A stretch of DNA of 64,000 nucleotides from Dactylorhiza incarnata (GCA_033032865.1 JAWHQI010000013.1:8246001-8310000); one strand, 5' to 3'; positions 1-11,346 are shown, counted from the stretch's first letter. Translations and numbers: made by a program. The notes: generated from the letters alone by a model not told the origin.

Positions 1-1852
1 CATAGGTTCCCTGATTTTGAGGAAATTATAAGAAATGCCAAATAAATTAGGAAAATTATGAATTTCTAGAGTTAGTCTAAAAATGTCATAACATACCCCC
101 AATAAAAATCTTGGGTCAATTGGATGAGCTTTGGGAGACTTTCTCTTTAAACATCGTATAGTTCAGGTGGTCTGCGTATAGTGAAAAGGCTGAATAAGGA
201 TAAACATGTAGGTTTTTACATGGGGAGTAAGATTTCTGGTTGACTAGGAGGCAAGAGTGTGCTTGGGATAGTCGAAGTATTGTCATTCCCTAGGAGTAGA
301 ATAAAACACACTTAGGGTTAATAAGTGTATTAGTGAGAGGGGTATGCTTTTGGGTAGTTATCAATAATAGTAAGTGCCTTGGAAAGGGTGGTTTGGGCTA
401 TCGTCCCATCGTACGTCCTAGTACCTCTCCGAGCCCCTCACAGGGTAGTCCTCGGGAAGTCTATGGTTAACCCAAATCAGTAGGAATAAATTGTTATGCA
501 AGATTAACTTAATAATACACTCACTCACATCCCACTGTGGCGGGTGTTAACTTGTTTGGTCAGATGAGCAGTAGGCTCGATGGTTGTAGTTGCTCGGTGG
601 TTTTAGTTGTGGACGGGTTTGTCCGGCGAGTAGGTGGCTCGAAAGGTTGTTGCGACGGGCGGGTTAGCCCGGGGATCCTATGGATCGGAGATACATAGTA
701 ATCATAATTGCATGTGCATAAAGGAGGTGGGTCTTCGGTATTGACGGTCGTTCGCACCGATGTCGATACGTTGACTCGACAAGTGTGGATTTGCACATAG
801 CCAAGAAAGTCTGGTGGTACAACCAGTAACAGTATACAGGCGCTCCGCGGTTTTGCGTTGAGGCGTACAATAGGTCTAGGCTAGGTAGTGTGAATACCAA
901 CCTAGAGGTGGGCGAGGCCCAACCCACCACTTTCGTTTGCCACTATGGGGGTATCCTGGGAGTTTTACTAGCTTCAAAAAGGTGGAACTAAAGGTTTGTG
1001 CACATAGAGTCGAAGTGTGTGAGTTGCACTTGTGTGATCATAACATTACCCATCATAACTCTGCATGTCATATCATAAGCATTGCATTTCAACCCCTACC
1101 CCTATCGTATAAATTGGTTATGGGACTTTTTATACGATATGCCTTATTAAATGATCCCTTGGTCTATAAGTTTGTATGGGCATGCCTATAAATATATGGT
1201 TACTTTTCTACTCTATACTTGTCTTTACTTGCTTACTTTACTTGTTTTTACCTTATTTTATTACTATCTCATATATATAAACACATGTGTATTGATAGAT
1301 ACTCCTGTAGTTAAGAAATGTCACCTGCTTTGTTTTATAACCCTTGCTGTCCTCCGCTTCATCCTCCCGCTCCGTGCCTAGGGCCACTAGGGGATGGATG
1401 GGGGAAAACGAGGCTTAGTCTTTTTGACTAACGGTCGGTGGACCATATCATTTTAGGGGACCGAGGAGACGCCGCACCACCACAGGCCGGTGCGAATGAA
1501 TGTGGGCAAGTCTAGCAAGGGAGTGCCAGTCATAGGATCCATGAGTGTCTTCAGTAGATTTGCTTCCGCGAATGATCTTCTAGTGAGGAAATGATGTACT
1601 GTGCATAAGCCCTCTTATTATTACTCTGTTATGTTAGTTATTATCTTGTGGACTATTATTATGATCTATATATAGCATGTGATGTGGACTTGAGCTTCTA
1701 TATGTTCAAATATACCTTTCTTCTTCTATGATCGATATGGACGGTAGGATAGGCGTTTTGTAGTGGCGACCTTCCCGAGTGTTGCTGTCACTGCAAAGTG
1801 GCGGTTCTGGGCATAAGTCCTGGTTTTGTAGCCAAAAAAATGGGGTCTAACA
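1..1852 (+). mobile_element. Element A: 3' part of a Ty3/gypsy-type 5' LTR
   Basis: No coding region is supported in this stretch. Its right end (TCTAACA at 1846-1852) is followed by a decayed primer-binding site. Several blocks match the LTR of element E at 59236-60911: the segment around 1100-1190 ('ataagtttgtatgggca' type words), the 'gtagggataggcgttt' type block near 1745-1760, and the block at 930-1010. The sequence is therefore read as the 3' part of a long LTR that begins outside the window. It is old, because alignment to E is patchy. Open frames of 76-88 codons here have no recognisable domain and are ignored. Confidence 0.6.
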
Positions 1853-1855
1853 AAC

Positions 1856-1867
1856 TAGAATTAGAGC
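1856..1867 (+). other. Decayed initiator-Met tRNA primer-binding site of element A
   Basis: TAGAATTAGAGC lies three bases after the LTR end. It matches the usual plant retrotransposon site TGGTATCAGAGC at 9 of 12 positions, with the mismatches mainly transitions. This fixes the LTR/internal boundary and the plus orientation of element A. Confidence 0.5.
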
Positions 1868-2257
1868 AAACCTCGATCCGAAGAAAAGAAGTCCACAAAC
1901 CTTGGGCTACCCCGCGCGAGTTTAGTTTGAGGACAAACTAAGCACCGGAAGCAATGGTGTGCCCATATGGGGAAATCACATGAAAAAGTCCACTTTTAAC
2001 TGAATCTTTTCAGCCAAATCTCCTTACGATTGACAAGTTTTCTTTTGTAGCCTGCGGCGAACCCTGCCACCAACAGGGAATACCTCCAGCTGCAATGATC
2101 TATTTAGATTGTCCTTTAGTCAATGAGTAAGACACAACCCCACTAGGAAACATGACTCACCACGACAATTTATACCATGCCCTAGTTTGAAATAGACCAT
2201 AGGTATAAATTTGATTAAGGTATAAGAATACCCCAAAGAGGTTAGAGGAGGAGCTGA
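1868..2257 (+). mobile_element. Element A internal leader fragment
   Basis: This is non-coding leader following the primer site. The block at about 1925-2000 (purine-rich, with 'ggaagcaatggtgtgccca') aligns with element E at about 60990-61050 ('ggaagcagtggtgtgccca'), which shows that A and E are related. The leader stops where the gypsy array LTR begins at 2258. The next A sequence, at 22430, is from the pol C-terminus, so most of A's interior is absent from the window. Confidence 0.55.
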
Positions 2258-4227
2258 TCACTGATCAAAGCGGTGGCGGTTGACCAGTCAGAGTCGGTTC
2301 TTTATCGTTGTCGCCAGGCGATAGTGCTACCGCCCGGCGATAGCGACAATTTGTACTTTGCAGCCGAAATCGTGGGCTTTGATGGCACTTGGACTTTTGG
2401 GTCGGTTTTGGACGGACTTGGCTCGGGAGGTGGCGTGAAAAGGCCGAAACCCCTCTTCACTTCCTTATTCACTAAGGGTTTTGTTTTGGTAAGAAGGAGG
2501 AGCTTGGTAGTGGTGATGAATAGGGTTTTCCAACCTTAGAGCTCATCTTTGGTGGAAGTTTCCTACACCGAATCCCGATCCGTTGGTGGCTACACGTAGA
2601 GGAGGGCAAGACACTCATTTCCAACCATGCCAAAAATCAAGCTATGGCCTCGAAGCGACGTCAAAGGGTAACGATCCTTTCTATCCTCTTTTGGACATGT
2701 GTTAGTCCTTTTCCGTGCATCCTTGAGGTCCCTACCCAAAAGGGTGAGGTCGTGACCTCCGACGGGTGGATTCGTGTTATCCCCGTCAGATCTTACAAAC
2801 ATATAGAGTCCATGCGTGAAATGGACGTAGGCGCGCTGTGTGAAGCCCATCCGAGACGGTTCGTCCGGATTGGTGATGCTTTTTGATATTCTGCTTTGTA
2901 GGACTAGAGGGTGCTACTGCATGTGCAGCAACGCCTGAGGGTGTGCCCCGGGAAGCATCCAAAGTTAGAAGCAGAAATGGAGTTTCTGTTCACTACTGCT
3001 GGCGTTAGCGTTATCGCAGGACGGTAGCTCCCAGACTTGGTTCTGGTGATTTTGTGCGTTCTGAGGCAGTGGGAGTGCTACTGCATGTGCAGCAATGCCT
3101 GGGGGTGTGCACCGGGAAGCACCCACAGTTAGAAGCCAAAATGGGGTTTTTGTACACTATCTCCAGGCGTTAGCGTTAACGCTGGCGTCAGCTCCCAGGC
3201 TGAGTTCTGGTGATGTTGTTGTGCCCACCTATTGAGAGGACCTGAGGCCTGTGTGCCCGACCTGTGAGGGTGTCCTGGTGGATGACTTAGCGGCCCGTAG
3301 AGCCGGCTAATTGAGAATACCTGGGCTGAGTGAACGCCATACCCGCAATTCATGTTGTACAACGAGAGCTGTGAACAACGGGCATTTGGCGAACCTGAAA
3401 CCGCACCACTGCAGCACCTGATTAGTAAGTCTCGTACAGCATGTCGGGAAGCAATGGGAAAGAGTCTTCGCCCTACAGAATGTTCACAATTAAAGCACGG
3501 GAGAGCCCTGGTATTTGGGCAACCGACTTTAGCCTCGAAGGGCAAAGCCATCAAGAGTGGATGGTGGTGGAAGGCGGAGTACACCAAAGAGTGCCTGAGA
3601 GCACGAGACGTGGAGGCCATTCCCACGTTTGTGATTGATGCATATGTATGAATTGTTGTGGGCCGTGACAGTCGCTTCATTCTGTTATATATATATATAT
3701 ATATATATGTTGTGATGCACTTGTAGGGACGGGAAACTGCCACTCCCTCGAAGGGGTGGGGTCGTTATAATTTGGTCAGTCGTTGCTGACTGTTGCACTG
3801 TTTTGCCACCGTTTTTGGTGGGCTTGTTGTACAGGTGCTGGACCGAGCGGGAACATAGTGGTCTCATAGCGGGCTGAAGCCTCTGCGCGGCTGCGGCCCT
3901 TAAAGGCCTTTTTAATGTTCTCTTATTTTCATGTATGGCCGGCCTGCGCGCCGATGTTGGTAATTTGTAAGGCCGTTGTGCATAAATTTTGTTGTGTAAA
4001 ACATTTCATTCCAAGTAATAGAAGTGGACATACCCGGGTTCGGGTTTTGTGGTTTATATATCTTGTCTCTCTCTTTTGCTTTCGCATAGAATGCTCTAAG
4101 TTAGGTTCGTTGTTTAGAGTCGTTCGATATTTCAATTAAGTGACGTTCTCGTTTGTTTTGTAGTATATGGCGTGGGGCCCCGGCCGGACCTTCTGTTATA
4201 TGCTCCCGAACGGATGGGGATGTTACA
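2258..4227 (+). repeat. Gypsy array LTR 1, 5'-truncated
   Basis: It begins at the TCACTGATCAAAG word that lies 159 bp inside LTR 2 (9324) and ends at TGTTACA (4221-4227). It contains the 164-bp internal tandem duplication seen in all three LTRs (CTACTGCATGTGCAG at 2914 and 3078) and a short TA run at about 3683-3708. Compared with LTR 2 and LTR 3 it lacks about 33 bp near 2888, between two GATAT words, which suggests a microhomology deletion. The 204-codon antisense open frame at 3129-3743 is only partly kept in the other LTRs and is not called a gene. Confidence 0.85.
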
Positions 4228-4230
4228 AAT

Positions 4231-4244
4231 TGGTATCAGCTTCT
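4231..4244 (+). other. Primer-binding site, copy 1
   Basis: TGGTATCAGCTTCT starts three bases after the LTR end. The first nine bases match the initiator-Met tRNA primer site used by most plant gypsy and copia elements. The bases after TGGTATCAG depart from the usual AGC. The same variant is found in copy 2 and, in part, in element E. Confidence 0.8.
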
Positions 4245-4558
4245 AGGGTTCCGTGTCCTTCTAAGGAATTCGTGGACGAATTCTTTTATGGGGTGGTGAG
4301 CACGTGTGTGCGCTACCGTCGAGACATAAAATAAACCCAAAAATGTCCACTTAGGAATAAAATGTAACAACAAACCAACAATTATTGCATGAATTTTGGA
4401 ACCTGAGTGTTCCTTTTGTTGTTAGTTGCGACTGTGCTGTCGCCTAACTGTGGGATGCACTCGTGTAGGGCACTCGAAGTGCAGTGGGACCATCGCGTCC
4501 CCGTGACGTGGTTGAGAGTAGCGGGTCTGCTGAGGCTCCTACACCTCCGTCTGCTGAG

Positions 4559-5584
4559 ATGGTTCGGCTAGTTATAGAAGCCGTTCTAGCTGCGTTGAAT
4601 GGCCAGCCTAGAAGGCAAGGTCAACCGCCGGTGCAGGAAGTGGCCCCAGAGCCACTATGAGTGGAGCAAGTCCCCGTGAGGCATGCTGCTGAGCAACAGC
4701 TGAAGCATTTCCTAGGATTTCGACCTCCTTCATTTACCGGGGTTGAATCCCCAGCTGAGGCCGAGGACTGGCTGTCGCATATGGAGCGAATTTTGACAGC
4801 GACACAGTCGGATGAAGCGCAGAAAGTGACCTTCGCTACTTTCTTGTTGGAAAAGGAAGCCATGCGGTGGTGGGATGAGGTAGAGAGGCGCCAGTTTGCG
4901 GGAAGGCGACTGGTTCATATGCCGATGGAAGAGTTCTCGAGAATCTTCCTGGCAAGGTATGTGCCTCTGTCGCAGCAGATCACGATGGAGAACCAGTTCT
5001 TGGCCCTGCCGCAGGGCTATAGACTAGTTGATGACTACCTGTATGAGTTCACCCGCATCGGGCGTTACGCTGGAACTTCTTTCGATGATGAGGGGAGAAG
5101 GGTGAACAGGTTCTACGGAGGCTTGCGTAGTGAGTTGCGGTACCTTCTGACAGGGTTGTTGGTGCAGGGTTTCATGACCCTCCTTAGTTCAACCCGAGCG
5201 CTTGAGCAGGACATGCTCAGGGAGAAGGGCAAGGTGGCTGTGGTCGAGGCAGTGCCGGAGGGCAAGGCGCCGAGTGCGGCGAAGTTGCGGAGGTTGAATC
5301 GCTGGAAGAAGACTCGATTATCTGGGCCAGCTCCCTCTGCTTCGGGCGCGTCGTCTGGACGTGGCCCTCCTATTTGTTTTACTTGTGGCAAGCCTGGCCA
5401 TTTCTCTCGGGATTGCCGCAGTGGGCTTCCAAGGTCAGAGAAGAAGACTGGGCCATCTTATTCTGAGAAGGGGAAGGCGGCTGAGTCCACTGCCTCCCGA
5501 ATGGCTCCCCCGCAGCACAGAGTCTTCAGTCTTGGTCAGCAGGAGGCTATCAAAGCCAAGGACGTCGTGACAGGTATAATTTAA
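4559..5584 (+). pseudogene. gag: Gypsy Gag, copy 1 (premature stop)
   Basis: This encodes the capsid/nucleocapsid polyprotein that forms the cytoplasmic particle. The ATG at 4559 is equivalent to the one that opens copy 2 at 15728. A TGA at 4658-4660 (AGA in copy 2) breaks codon 34, and the frame is then open to 5584. The capsid region carries the usual retrotransposon-gag words (WWDEVERRQF, FLARYVP, YEFTRIGRYA). A CCHC zinc knuckle, CFTCGKPGHFSRDC, lies near 5377-5418. Leader 4245-4558 shows nothing coding. The frame ends at a TAA eleven bases after a strong splice-donor-like site, described separately. Confidence 0.85.
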
Positions 5585-5667
5585 GATACAGTCCTTACTG
5601 TTTTATATACCTATAATAGTGTTCATGCTAACCTTGTTTGGCGGCGTAGGCTTTGTAAATGTTTTAG
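5574..5667 (+). other. Candidate spliceosomal intron between gag and protease, copy 1
   Basis: The segment starts with ACAG|GTATAA and ends with GTTTTAG|G. It has a CTAAC branch-point-like word near 5628-5632, about 36-40 nt before the acceptor, and is T-rich. Unspliced RNA stops at the TAA 5582-5584 and gives Gag only. Removing exactly these 94 nt joins the gag frame to the protease frame just before the FDTGAS active site. Copy 2 has a segment of the same length at 16743-16836. A second acceptor-like AG at 5618-5619 is also in frame but would give an intron of only 46 nt. That splicing happens is an inference. Confidence 0.4.
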
Positions 5668-6131
5668 GCGTTCCTGCGAGAGCGCTTTTCGATACTGGAG
5701 CTTCGCACTCCTTCTTGTCGTCGGACTTCGTCCAACATATTGTTGCACCGTCGATTGCTTCCGCAGATGGACTGGAGGTCCTACTGCCGAATGGATATTC
5801 GATGCGTGAGGAGAGGAGTTGTTGCGTGAAGGTTCAAGTTGGAAGCCAGGAGTATGACCTGAAAGCATCGTTACTCCCCCTGGTTGAGTTCGATGTAATC
5901 TTCGGCATGGACTGGCTATCGGAACAGCGTGCGTGCATCGATTGCACCAACAAGGAAGTGAGGTTTGGGCGGTGTGCCGATCGTGAGACGGACTTTGCGG
6001 GCATGCATGGATCAAGCAAGATGCTGATGTCTACTCTCCAGGTGTCCAAGGCAGTGCATCAGGGAGCAGAGTTATTTTTTGCTCTAGTGGAGGCTTCTAC
6101 GCCGAGGCCCAGCCTAGTGGATGTTCGGTAG
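5668..6131 (+). pseudogene. Gypsy aspartic protease, copy 1
   Basis: This is the N-terminal part of pol, which processes the Gag-Pol polyprotein. The active-site loop LFDTGASHSF is at about 5686-5715, and the second conserved part is FDVIFGMDWL near 5890-5920. The frame has no ATG of its own near the start. It is open from 5619 upstream and is best explained as reached by splicing or frameshift from gag. It ends at 6131 because one base present in copy 2 (near 17293) is missing near 6129. This pushes the following RT into another frame. Confidence 0.8.
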
Positions 6132-7549
6132 TTTCAGAGTTCCCCAATGTGTTCCCGAGCGATCTCCTCGGTGCTCCACCGCAGCGGGAGATAGATTTCA
6201 CGATTGAGTTGGTGCCAGGCGCTAAGCCTGTGGCCCACTCGCCGTACCGTATGGCTCCGAAGGTGTTGGCGGAGTTGAAGCTGCAGTTGTAGGAGCTTCT
6301 TGAGTAGGGCTACGTGCGTCCGAGTTCCTCACCTTGGAGTGCACCGGTCCTCTTCGTCAAAAAGAAGGACGGTAGCCTGCGGCTTTGCATCGATTATCGG
6401 GAGCTGAACAAGCTGACTGAGAAGAACAAGTATCCTCTTCCGAGGATAGACGACTTGTTCGACCAGCTCGTTGGTTCGACAGTATACTCAAAGCTGGACT
6501 TGAAGTCAGGATATTATCTTGTGCGGATCAGGGAGTAAGACATCCCGAAGACTGCCTTCAGTACAAGGTACGAGCAATATGAGTTCACCGTGATGCCGTT
6601 TGGGCTGTCTAATGCGCCTTCGGTGTTTATGGACTTGATGCACCGGACTTTCCGAGAGTACCTCGACCGGTTTGTGATCGTCTTCCTTGACGACATACTG
6701 GTCTACTCTCAGTCCGAGGAGGAGCACGGTGATCATCTGCGAGTAGTCTTGGAGGTTCTGAGGAGGAACTGGCTATATGCCAAGTTCCCGAAGTGCGAGT
6801 TCTGGCTACCTTCCGTGGCATTCTTAGGCCATGTGGTTAGTGGAGAAGGTGTGGCGGTAGATCCGGTGAAGGTTGCGGCCATCAGGGAGTGGCCTATTCT
6901 TTCTACTGTAGCAGAGGTCCGTAGCTTTCTCGGGCTGGCCGGCTATTACAGGCGCTTCGTGGAGAACTTCTCACGGATCGCGCTGCCTCTTACGACGCTG
7001 ACACGGAAGATGCAGGAGTTTATTTGGACGCCCGCATGTGCGCAGGCTTTCGAGGAGTTGAAGTGGCGGCTTACCACGGCTCCGATCTTATGTTTTCCTT
7101 ACGGCACGGAGGGCTACGAGATCTACACCTACGCTTCTGGGAGCGGCCTTGGTTGTGTTCTGCAGCAGCATGGCAAGGTAGTAGCGTACGGCTTTCGCCA
7201 GCTAAAGGTGCACGTGCGGAACTATCCGGTCCACGACTTAGAGTTGGCGGCCATGATATTTGCACTGAATCTTTGGCGGCATTATGTTTATGGCGTGAGG
7301 ATCGACATCTTCACGGACCATAAGATCCTGAAGTACCTTCTGACGCAGAATGAGCTGAATATGCGACAGCAAAGGTGGATGGAGTTCCTTGGGGACAACA
7401 CCTTCGAGATTCATTACACTCCCGGGAAGGGGAATGTTGTCGCGGACGCGCTTAGTCGCAGGGCTCCAACGCAGGCCAATTGGCTTCAGATGCATGATGC
7501 GCACCTGATACGTGACCTGGAGGCCTTGGGTATTTCTTGCGTGGAGTAG
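6132..7549 (+). pseudogene. Gypsy reverse transcriptase / RNase H, copy 1 (broken)
   Basis: RT spans about 6314-7000 and RNase H about 7090-7480. RT motifs are [16 protein letters not shown], the active-site FLDDILVYS near 6689-6715, and [11 protein letters not shown]. RNase H retains FTDHK and ADALSR, but its first catalytic Asp is Tyr here (YTYASG near 7129; YTDASG in copy 2). Breaks relative to copy 2 are CAG-to-TAG at 6290-6292 and 6305-6307, TGC-to-TAA near 6536, and AAG-to-TAG at 7547-7549. No working product is expected. Confidence 0.85.
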
Positions 7550-8979
7550 AGGAGCAGTGCCGGTGCCTGTTTGAGTTGGACTGAGGTGCAGTACGACCTC
7601 GCAGATAGAGTCTGCCAGGCTTTAAAACTCGATCCGAGTTTAAAGCGCTACGTGGAGGAGGCTGGTGGTGGGCCGGATGCCCAGTTTTAGGTGCGTGACG
7701 GGTTGCTGTGGAGAGGCGACCGTTTGTGCATCCCCAAGGTGGGTGAGCTGCGCGATGAGTTGATGTACGAGGCGCATCATACCAGGTATTCAGTTCATCC
7801 GGGGAGCACGAAGATGTACAAGGACATGAAGGTCCTTTTTTGGTGGCCGGGTTTGAAGAGGGACATCGCTCACTACGTGGCCAATTGCCACACTTGTGCG
7901 CTAGTGATGGTAGAATGTCAGAAGCCCGACGGCTTTTTGAAGTCATTACCGGTTCCGGAGTGGAAATTCGATGATGTTTCCATGGATTTCGTGCATGGGC
8001 TGCCAAGATCGCAGCGCTGGAGGCTAGTCAACCGTCTATTGCGTACGAAGTTGCAGTTTAGCACGGCCTTTCATCCTCAGACGGGCTGACAAAGGTGGCG
8101 CACTTTATCCCCAACCGGAGGGATGACTCGGTGGAGAAGTTGGCGAAGCTGTATGTTGATACAATAGTACGATTGCACGGTGTGCCCCGTAGCATCGTCA
8201 GTGATCGAGATGGACGCTTTACTTCGAGCGACTGGAGGCTAGTCAACCGTCTATTGCGTACGAAGTTGCAGTTTAGCACGGCCTTTCATCCTCAGACGGA
8301 TGGCCAAACTGAGCGTACCAATAGGACGATGGAGGACATACTCCGGATGTGCGTCCTAGATTTCGGCAAGGGGTGGGAAGATCACCTCTTTCTTGTTGAG
8401 TTCGCGTACAACAACAGCTACCAGGCGAGTATTCAGGTGGCGCCTTTCGAGGCCCTCTATGGCAGGAAGTGCTGCACTCCCTTAGCTTGGGCGGAAACGG
8501 GCGAGACGAAGCTCTTCAAGAGGAAAGACGTCAAAGAGGCGACTTCGACGGTACGTATGATCCGGGAGAGGCTTTTGGTTGAACAGGATAGTCAGGTGAA
8601 GTACTATAATGCGAAGCACCGCGACGTCCAGTTCGCCGTTGGCGATTGGGTTTACTTGAAGATCAGGCCGTTCAAGGGTGTATCCAGGATTCGACGCTTG
8701 AAAAAGCTGAGTCCAATATACCTTGGACCGTTGGAGATCATCGAGCGCGTCGGCGAGGCGGCTTATAGGCTTGCACTATTGGCGGAACTGAGCGGGCTAC
8801 ACTATGTATTCCACATCTCCGTGTTGCGGAAGGCAGTGCAAGAGCCTACGCATGTGGTTGCGGCAGAACAGGTGCCCATGGATAGTGAGCTTAAGATGGC
8901 GGTCAGGCCCGTTAGCATCGAGGATGCTGAGGTGCGTCAGTTGCGGAACAGGGCGATCCGTATGGTAAAGGTCCGTTAG
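7550..8979 (+). pseudogene. Gypsy integrase, copy 1 (broken)
   Basis: Integrase inserts the cDNA into chromosomes. The HHCC zinc region (HHTRYSVHPG then CHTCAL) lies at about 7775-7905. DDE-core words follow: SMDFVHGLP (first Asp), VSDRDGRF (second Asp, near 8200) and the HPQTDGQTERTNRT region (Glu). A TAG at 7688-7690 (CAG in copy 2) and a 68-bp replacement at 8018-8085 break the frame. From 8095 it is open again to a TAG at 8977-8979. That TAG is shared with copy 2, and the same frame stays open for about 25 codons beyond it. The C-terminus has the GDWVYLKIRPF and LGPLEIIERVG parts of the GPF/Y module. Confidence 0.85.
8018..8085 (+). repeat. Templated 67-bp copy of downstream integrase sequence
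   Basis: The 67 bases from 8018 are identical to 8233-8299. They replace a 33-bp stretch that is still present in copy 2 (19156-19188). Short matches (AGCG on the left, CGG on the right) are present at the junctions. Net +35 bp shifts the frame and causes the TGA at 8087-8089. Confidence 0.9.
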
Positions 8980-9150
8980 GACAACTGCGGTCGCGAGGAA
9001 CTCTCATGGGAGCATGAGCAGACCATGATGGAGGAGTTCCCCGAGCTGTTTCGGTGACGTTTATCTCTCTTTTTCCCCTTTTTGTAAAAACCTTTTTGGA
9101 TATATATATATATATGCCTGTTTTTACAAATTTTGGGGCGAAATTTTTAT

Positions 9151-9163
9151 AAGGAGGGGAGGG
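9151..9163 (+). other. Polypurine tract, copy 1
   Basis: AAGGAGGGGAGGG lies one base before the LTR start TGTAAGACC at 9165. It primes plus-strand DNA synthesis. The same tract is at 20228-20240 in copy 2. The preceding 8980-9150 is 3' untranslated sequence with a short TA run near 9101-9115. Confidence 0.9.
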
Positions 9164-9164
9164 T

Positions 9165-10796
9165 TGTAAGACCTCAAAACAGAAAGTTTGATTTCTGGAA
9201 TCCAGAGCTATCGCTGGCGATAGCGACTATCGCCCGGCGATAGCATTCTGTTGAGAAGGTTTCTGTCTAGAGGCTATCGCATGGCATTAGTGCTAACGCC
9301 GGCGGCAGCATGACGCGTGGCAGTCACTGATCAAAGCGGTGGCGTTGACTAGTCAGAGTCGGTTCTTTATCGCTGTCGCCAGGCGATAGCGCTACCGCCC
9401 GGCGATAGCGGCAATTTGTACTTTGCGGTCGAAATCGTGGGCTTTGATCGCACTTGGACTTTTGGGTCGGTTTTGGACGGACTTGGCTCGGGAGGTGGCT
9501 TGAAAAGGTCGAAACCCCTCTTCTCTTCCTTATTCACTAAGGGTTTTGTTTTGGTAAGAAGGACGAGCTTGGTAGTGGTGATGAATAGGGTTTTCCAACC
9601 CTAGAGCTCATCTTTGGTGGAGGTTTCCTACACCGAATCCCAATCCGTTGGTGGCTACGCGTAGAGGAGGGCAAGACGCTCCTTTCCAACCATGCCAAAA
9701 ATCAATCTATGGCCTCGAAGCGACGTCAAAGGGTAACGATCCTTTCTATCCTCTTTTGGACATGTGTTAGTCCTTTTTCGTGCATCCTTGAGGTCCCTAC
9801 CCAAAAGGGTGAGGTCGTGACCTCCGACGGGTGGATTCGTGTTATCCCCGTCAGATCTTACATACATATAAAGTCCATGCGTGAAATGGACATAGGCGCG
9901 CTGTGTGAAGCCCATCCGAGACGGTTCGTCCGTATTGGTGATGCTTTTTGATATTATGCGTGCCGGGGAAAACTTCGTGTTGATATCCTGCTTCGTAGGA
10001 CTAGAGGGTGCTACTGCATGTGCAGCAACGCCTGGGGGTGTGCCCCGGGAAGCACCCGAAGTTAGAAGCAGAAATGGAGTTTCTGTTCACTACCGCTGGC
10101 GTTAGCATTATCGCCGTGCGGTAGCTCCCAGACTTGGTTCTGGTGATTTTGTGCATTCTGAGGCAGTGGGAGTGCTACTGCATGTGCAGCAATGCCTGGG
10201 GGTGTGCCCCAAGAAGCACCCACAGTTAGAAGCCAAAATGGGGTTTTTGTACACTATCGCCAGGCGTTAGCGTTAACGCTGGCGACAGATCCCAGACTGA
10301 GTTCTGGTGATGTTGTTGTGCCCACCTGTTGAGAGGACCTGAGGCCTGTGTGCCCGACTTGTGAGGGTGTCCTGGTGGATGACTTAGCGGCCCGTAGAGC
10401 CAGCTAATTGAGAATACCTGGACTGAGGGAACGTCATACCCGCTTTTCGTGTTGTACAACGAGAGCTGTGAACAACGGGCATTTGGCGAACCTGAAACCG
10501 CACCACTGCAGCACCTGATTAGTAAGTCTCGTACAGCATGTCGGGAAGCAATGGGAAAGAGTCTTCGGACTACGTAATGTTCACAATTAAAGCACGGGAG
10601 AGCCCTGGTATTCAGGCCACCGACTTTAGCCTCGAAGGGAAAAGCCATCAAGAGTGGATGGTGGTGGAAGGCGGAGTACACCAAAGAATGCCTGAGAGCA
10701 CGAGACGTGGAGGCCATTCCCACGTTTGTGATTGATGCATATGTATGAATTGTTGTGGGCCGTGACAGCCGCTTCATTCTGTTATATATATATATA
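9165..10796 (+). repeat. Gypsy array LTR 2, left part
   Basis: It starts TGTAAGACC. Near the start are the palindromes GCTATCGCTGGCGATAGC (9207-9224) and CTATCGCCCGGCGATAG (9227-9243), with more words of the same kind at 9371-9410, 10082-10127 and 10255-10290. A 164-bp segment is tandemly repeated (CTACTGCATGTGCAG at 10011 and 10175). The part ends in a TA run at 10783-10796 where the Helitron is inserted. The 183-codon antisense frame here matches the one in LTR 1 and is not supported as a gene. Confidence 0.9.
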
Positions 10797-10932
10797 TCTA
10801 TACTACTTATAAAGATATATAATGGCTACCTATTTATCTTTAGTAAATGAGACCTGCATTTAATCTACACCGTTGATTTATTTATACCGCCGTCCGATTA
10901 AAAGCACCTGCGTCGTTTACACTTTATTTTGA

Positions 10933-11346
10933 ATGGCTGACTGCATCCGTATCTCATTTATCCCGCGCATCCTCCCTCAGTTTCGCGCTCCTCTAATAAA
11001 CCCTAACCTCTCCGCATCCTTTTCATCCACGCAACTCCAGCATACACCTGCACCACAGGCCTCCAGCATACGCCTCGAGCATACTCCTCCACCGTGCGCC
11101 TCCACCGTGCGCCTCCACCGTCCACCTCCACCACGCGCCTCCACGGTACGTTCTACAACCACATCTCCAACTGTCTATTCTTCTTCCCATAAATCTCCAA
11201 CAGTGTCTTCTTCTTCCCCTAAATCTCCAACTCTCTCGCCCATATGTACAGCTCCGATTTTAACTGAGCAGGACTGGGCAGGACTCGGCAGGACTCAACA
11301 CGGCTTACGCATCTCAACCTTCCGGCATTTTACCCCCATTTCGTAA
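10933..11346 (+). CDS. Unsupported Pro/Ser/Thr-rich open frame near the Helitron 5' end
   Basis: This ATG-started frame of 137 codons is rich in Pro, Ser and Thr. It is built from a degenerate repeat of the type CTCCACCGTGCGC at about 11080-11150 and a second repeat near 11170-11230. No domain is recognised. It may be a transcribed leader or captured 5' end of a host gene, or chance. Function is not assigned. Confidence 0.15.
   Translation: MADCIRISFIPRILPQFRAPLINPNLSASFSSTQLQHTPAPQASSIRLEHTPPPCASTVRLHRPPPPRASTVRSTTTSPTVYSSSHKSPTVSSSSPKSPTLSPICTAPILTEQDWAGLGRTQHGLRISTFRHFTPIS

Noticed and set aside
3129..3743. 204-codon antisense frame in LTR 1
   Set aside because: It lies wholly in LTR sequence, is only partly open in LTR 2 and LTR 3, and has no domain.
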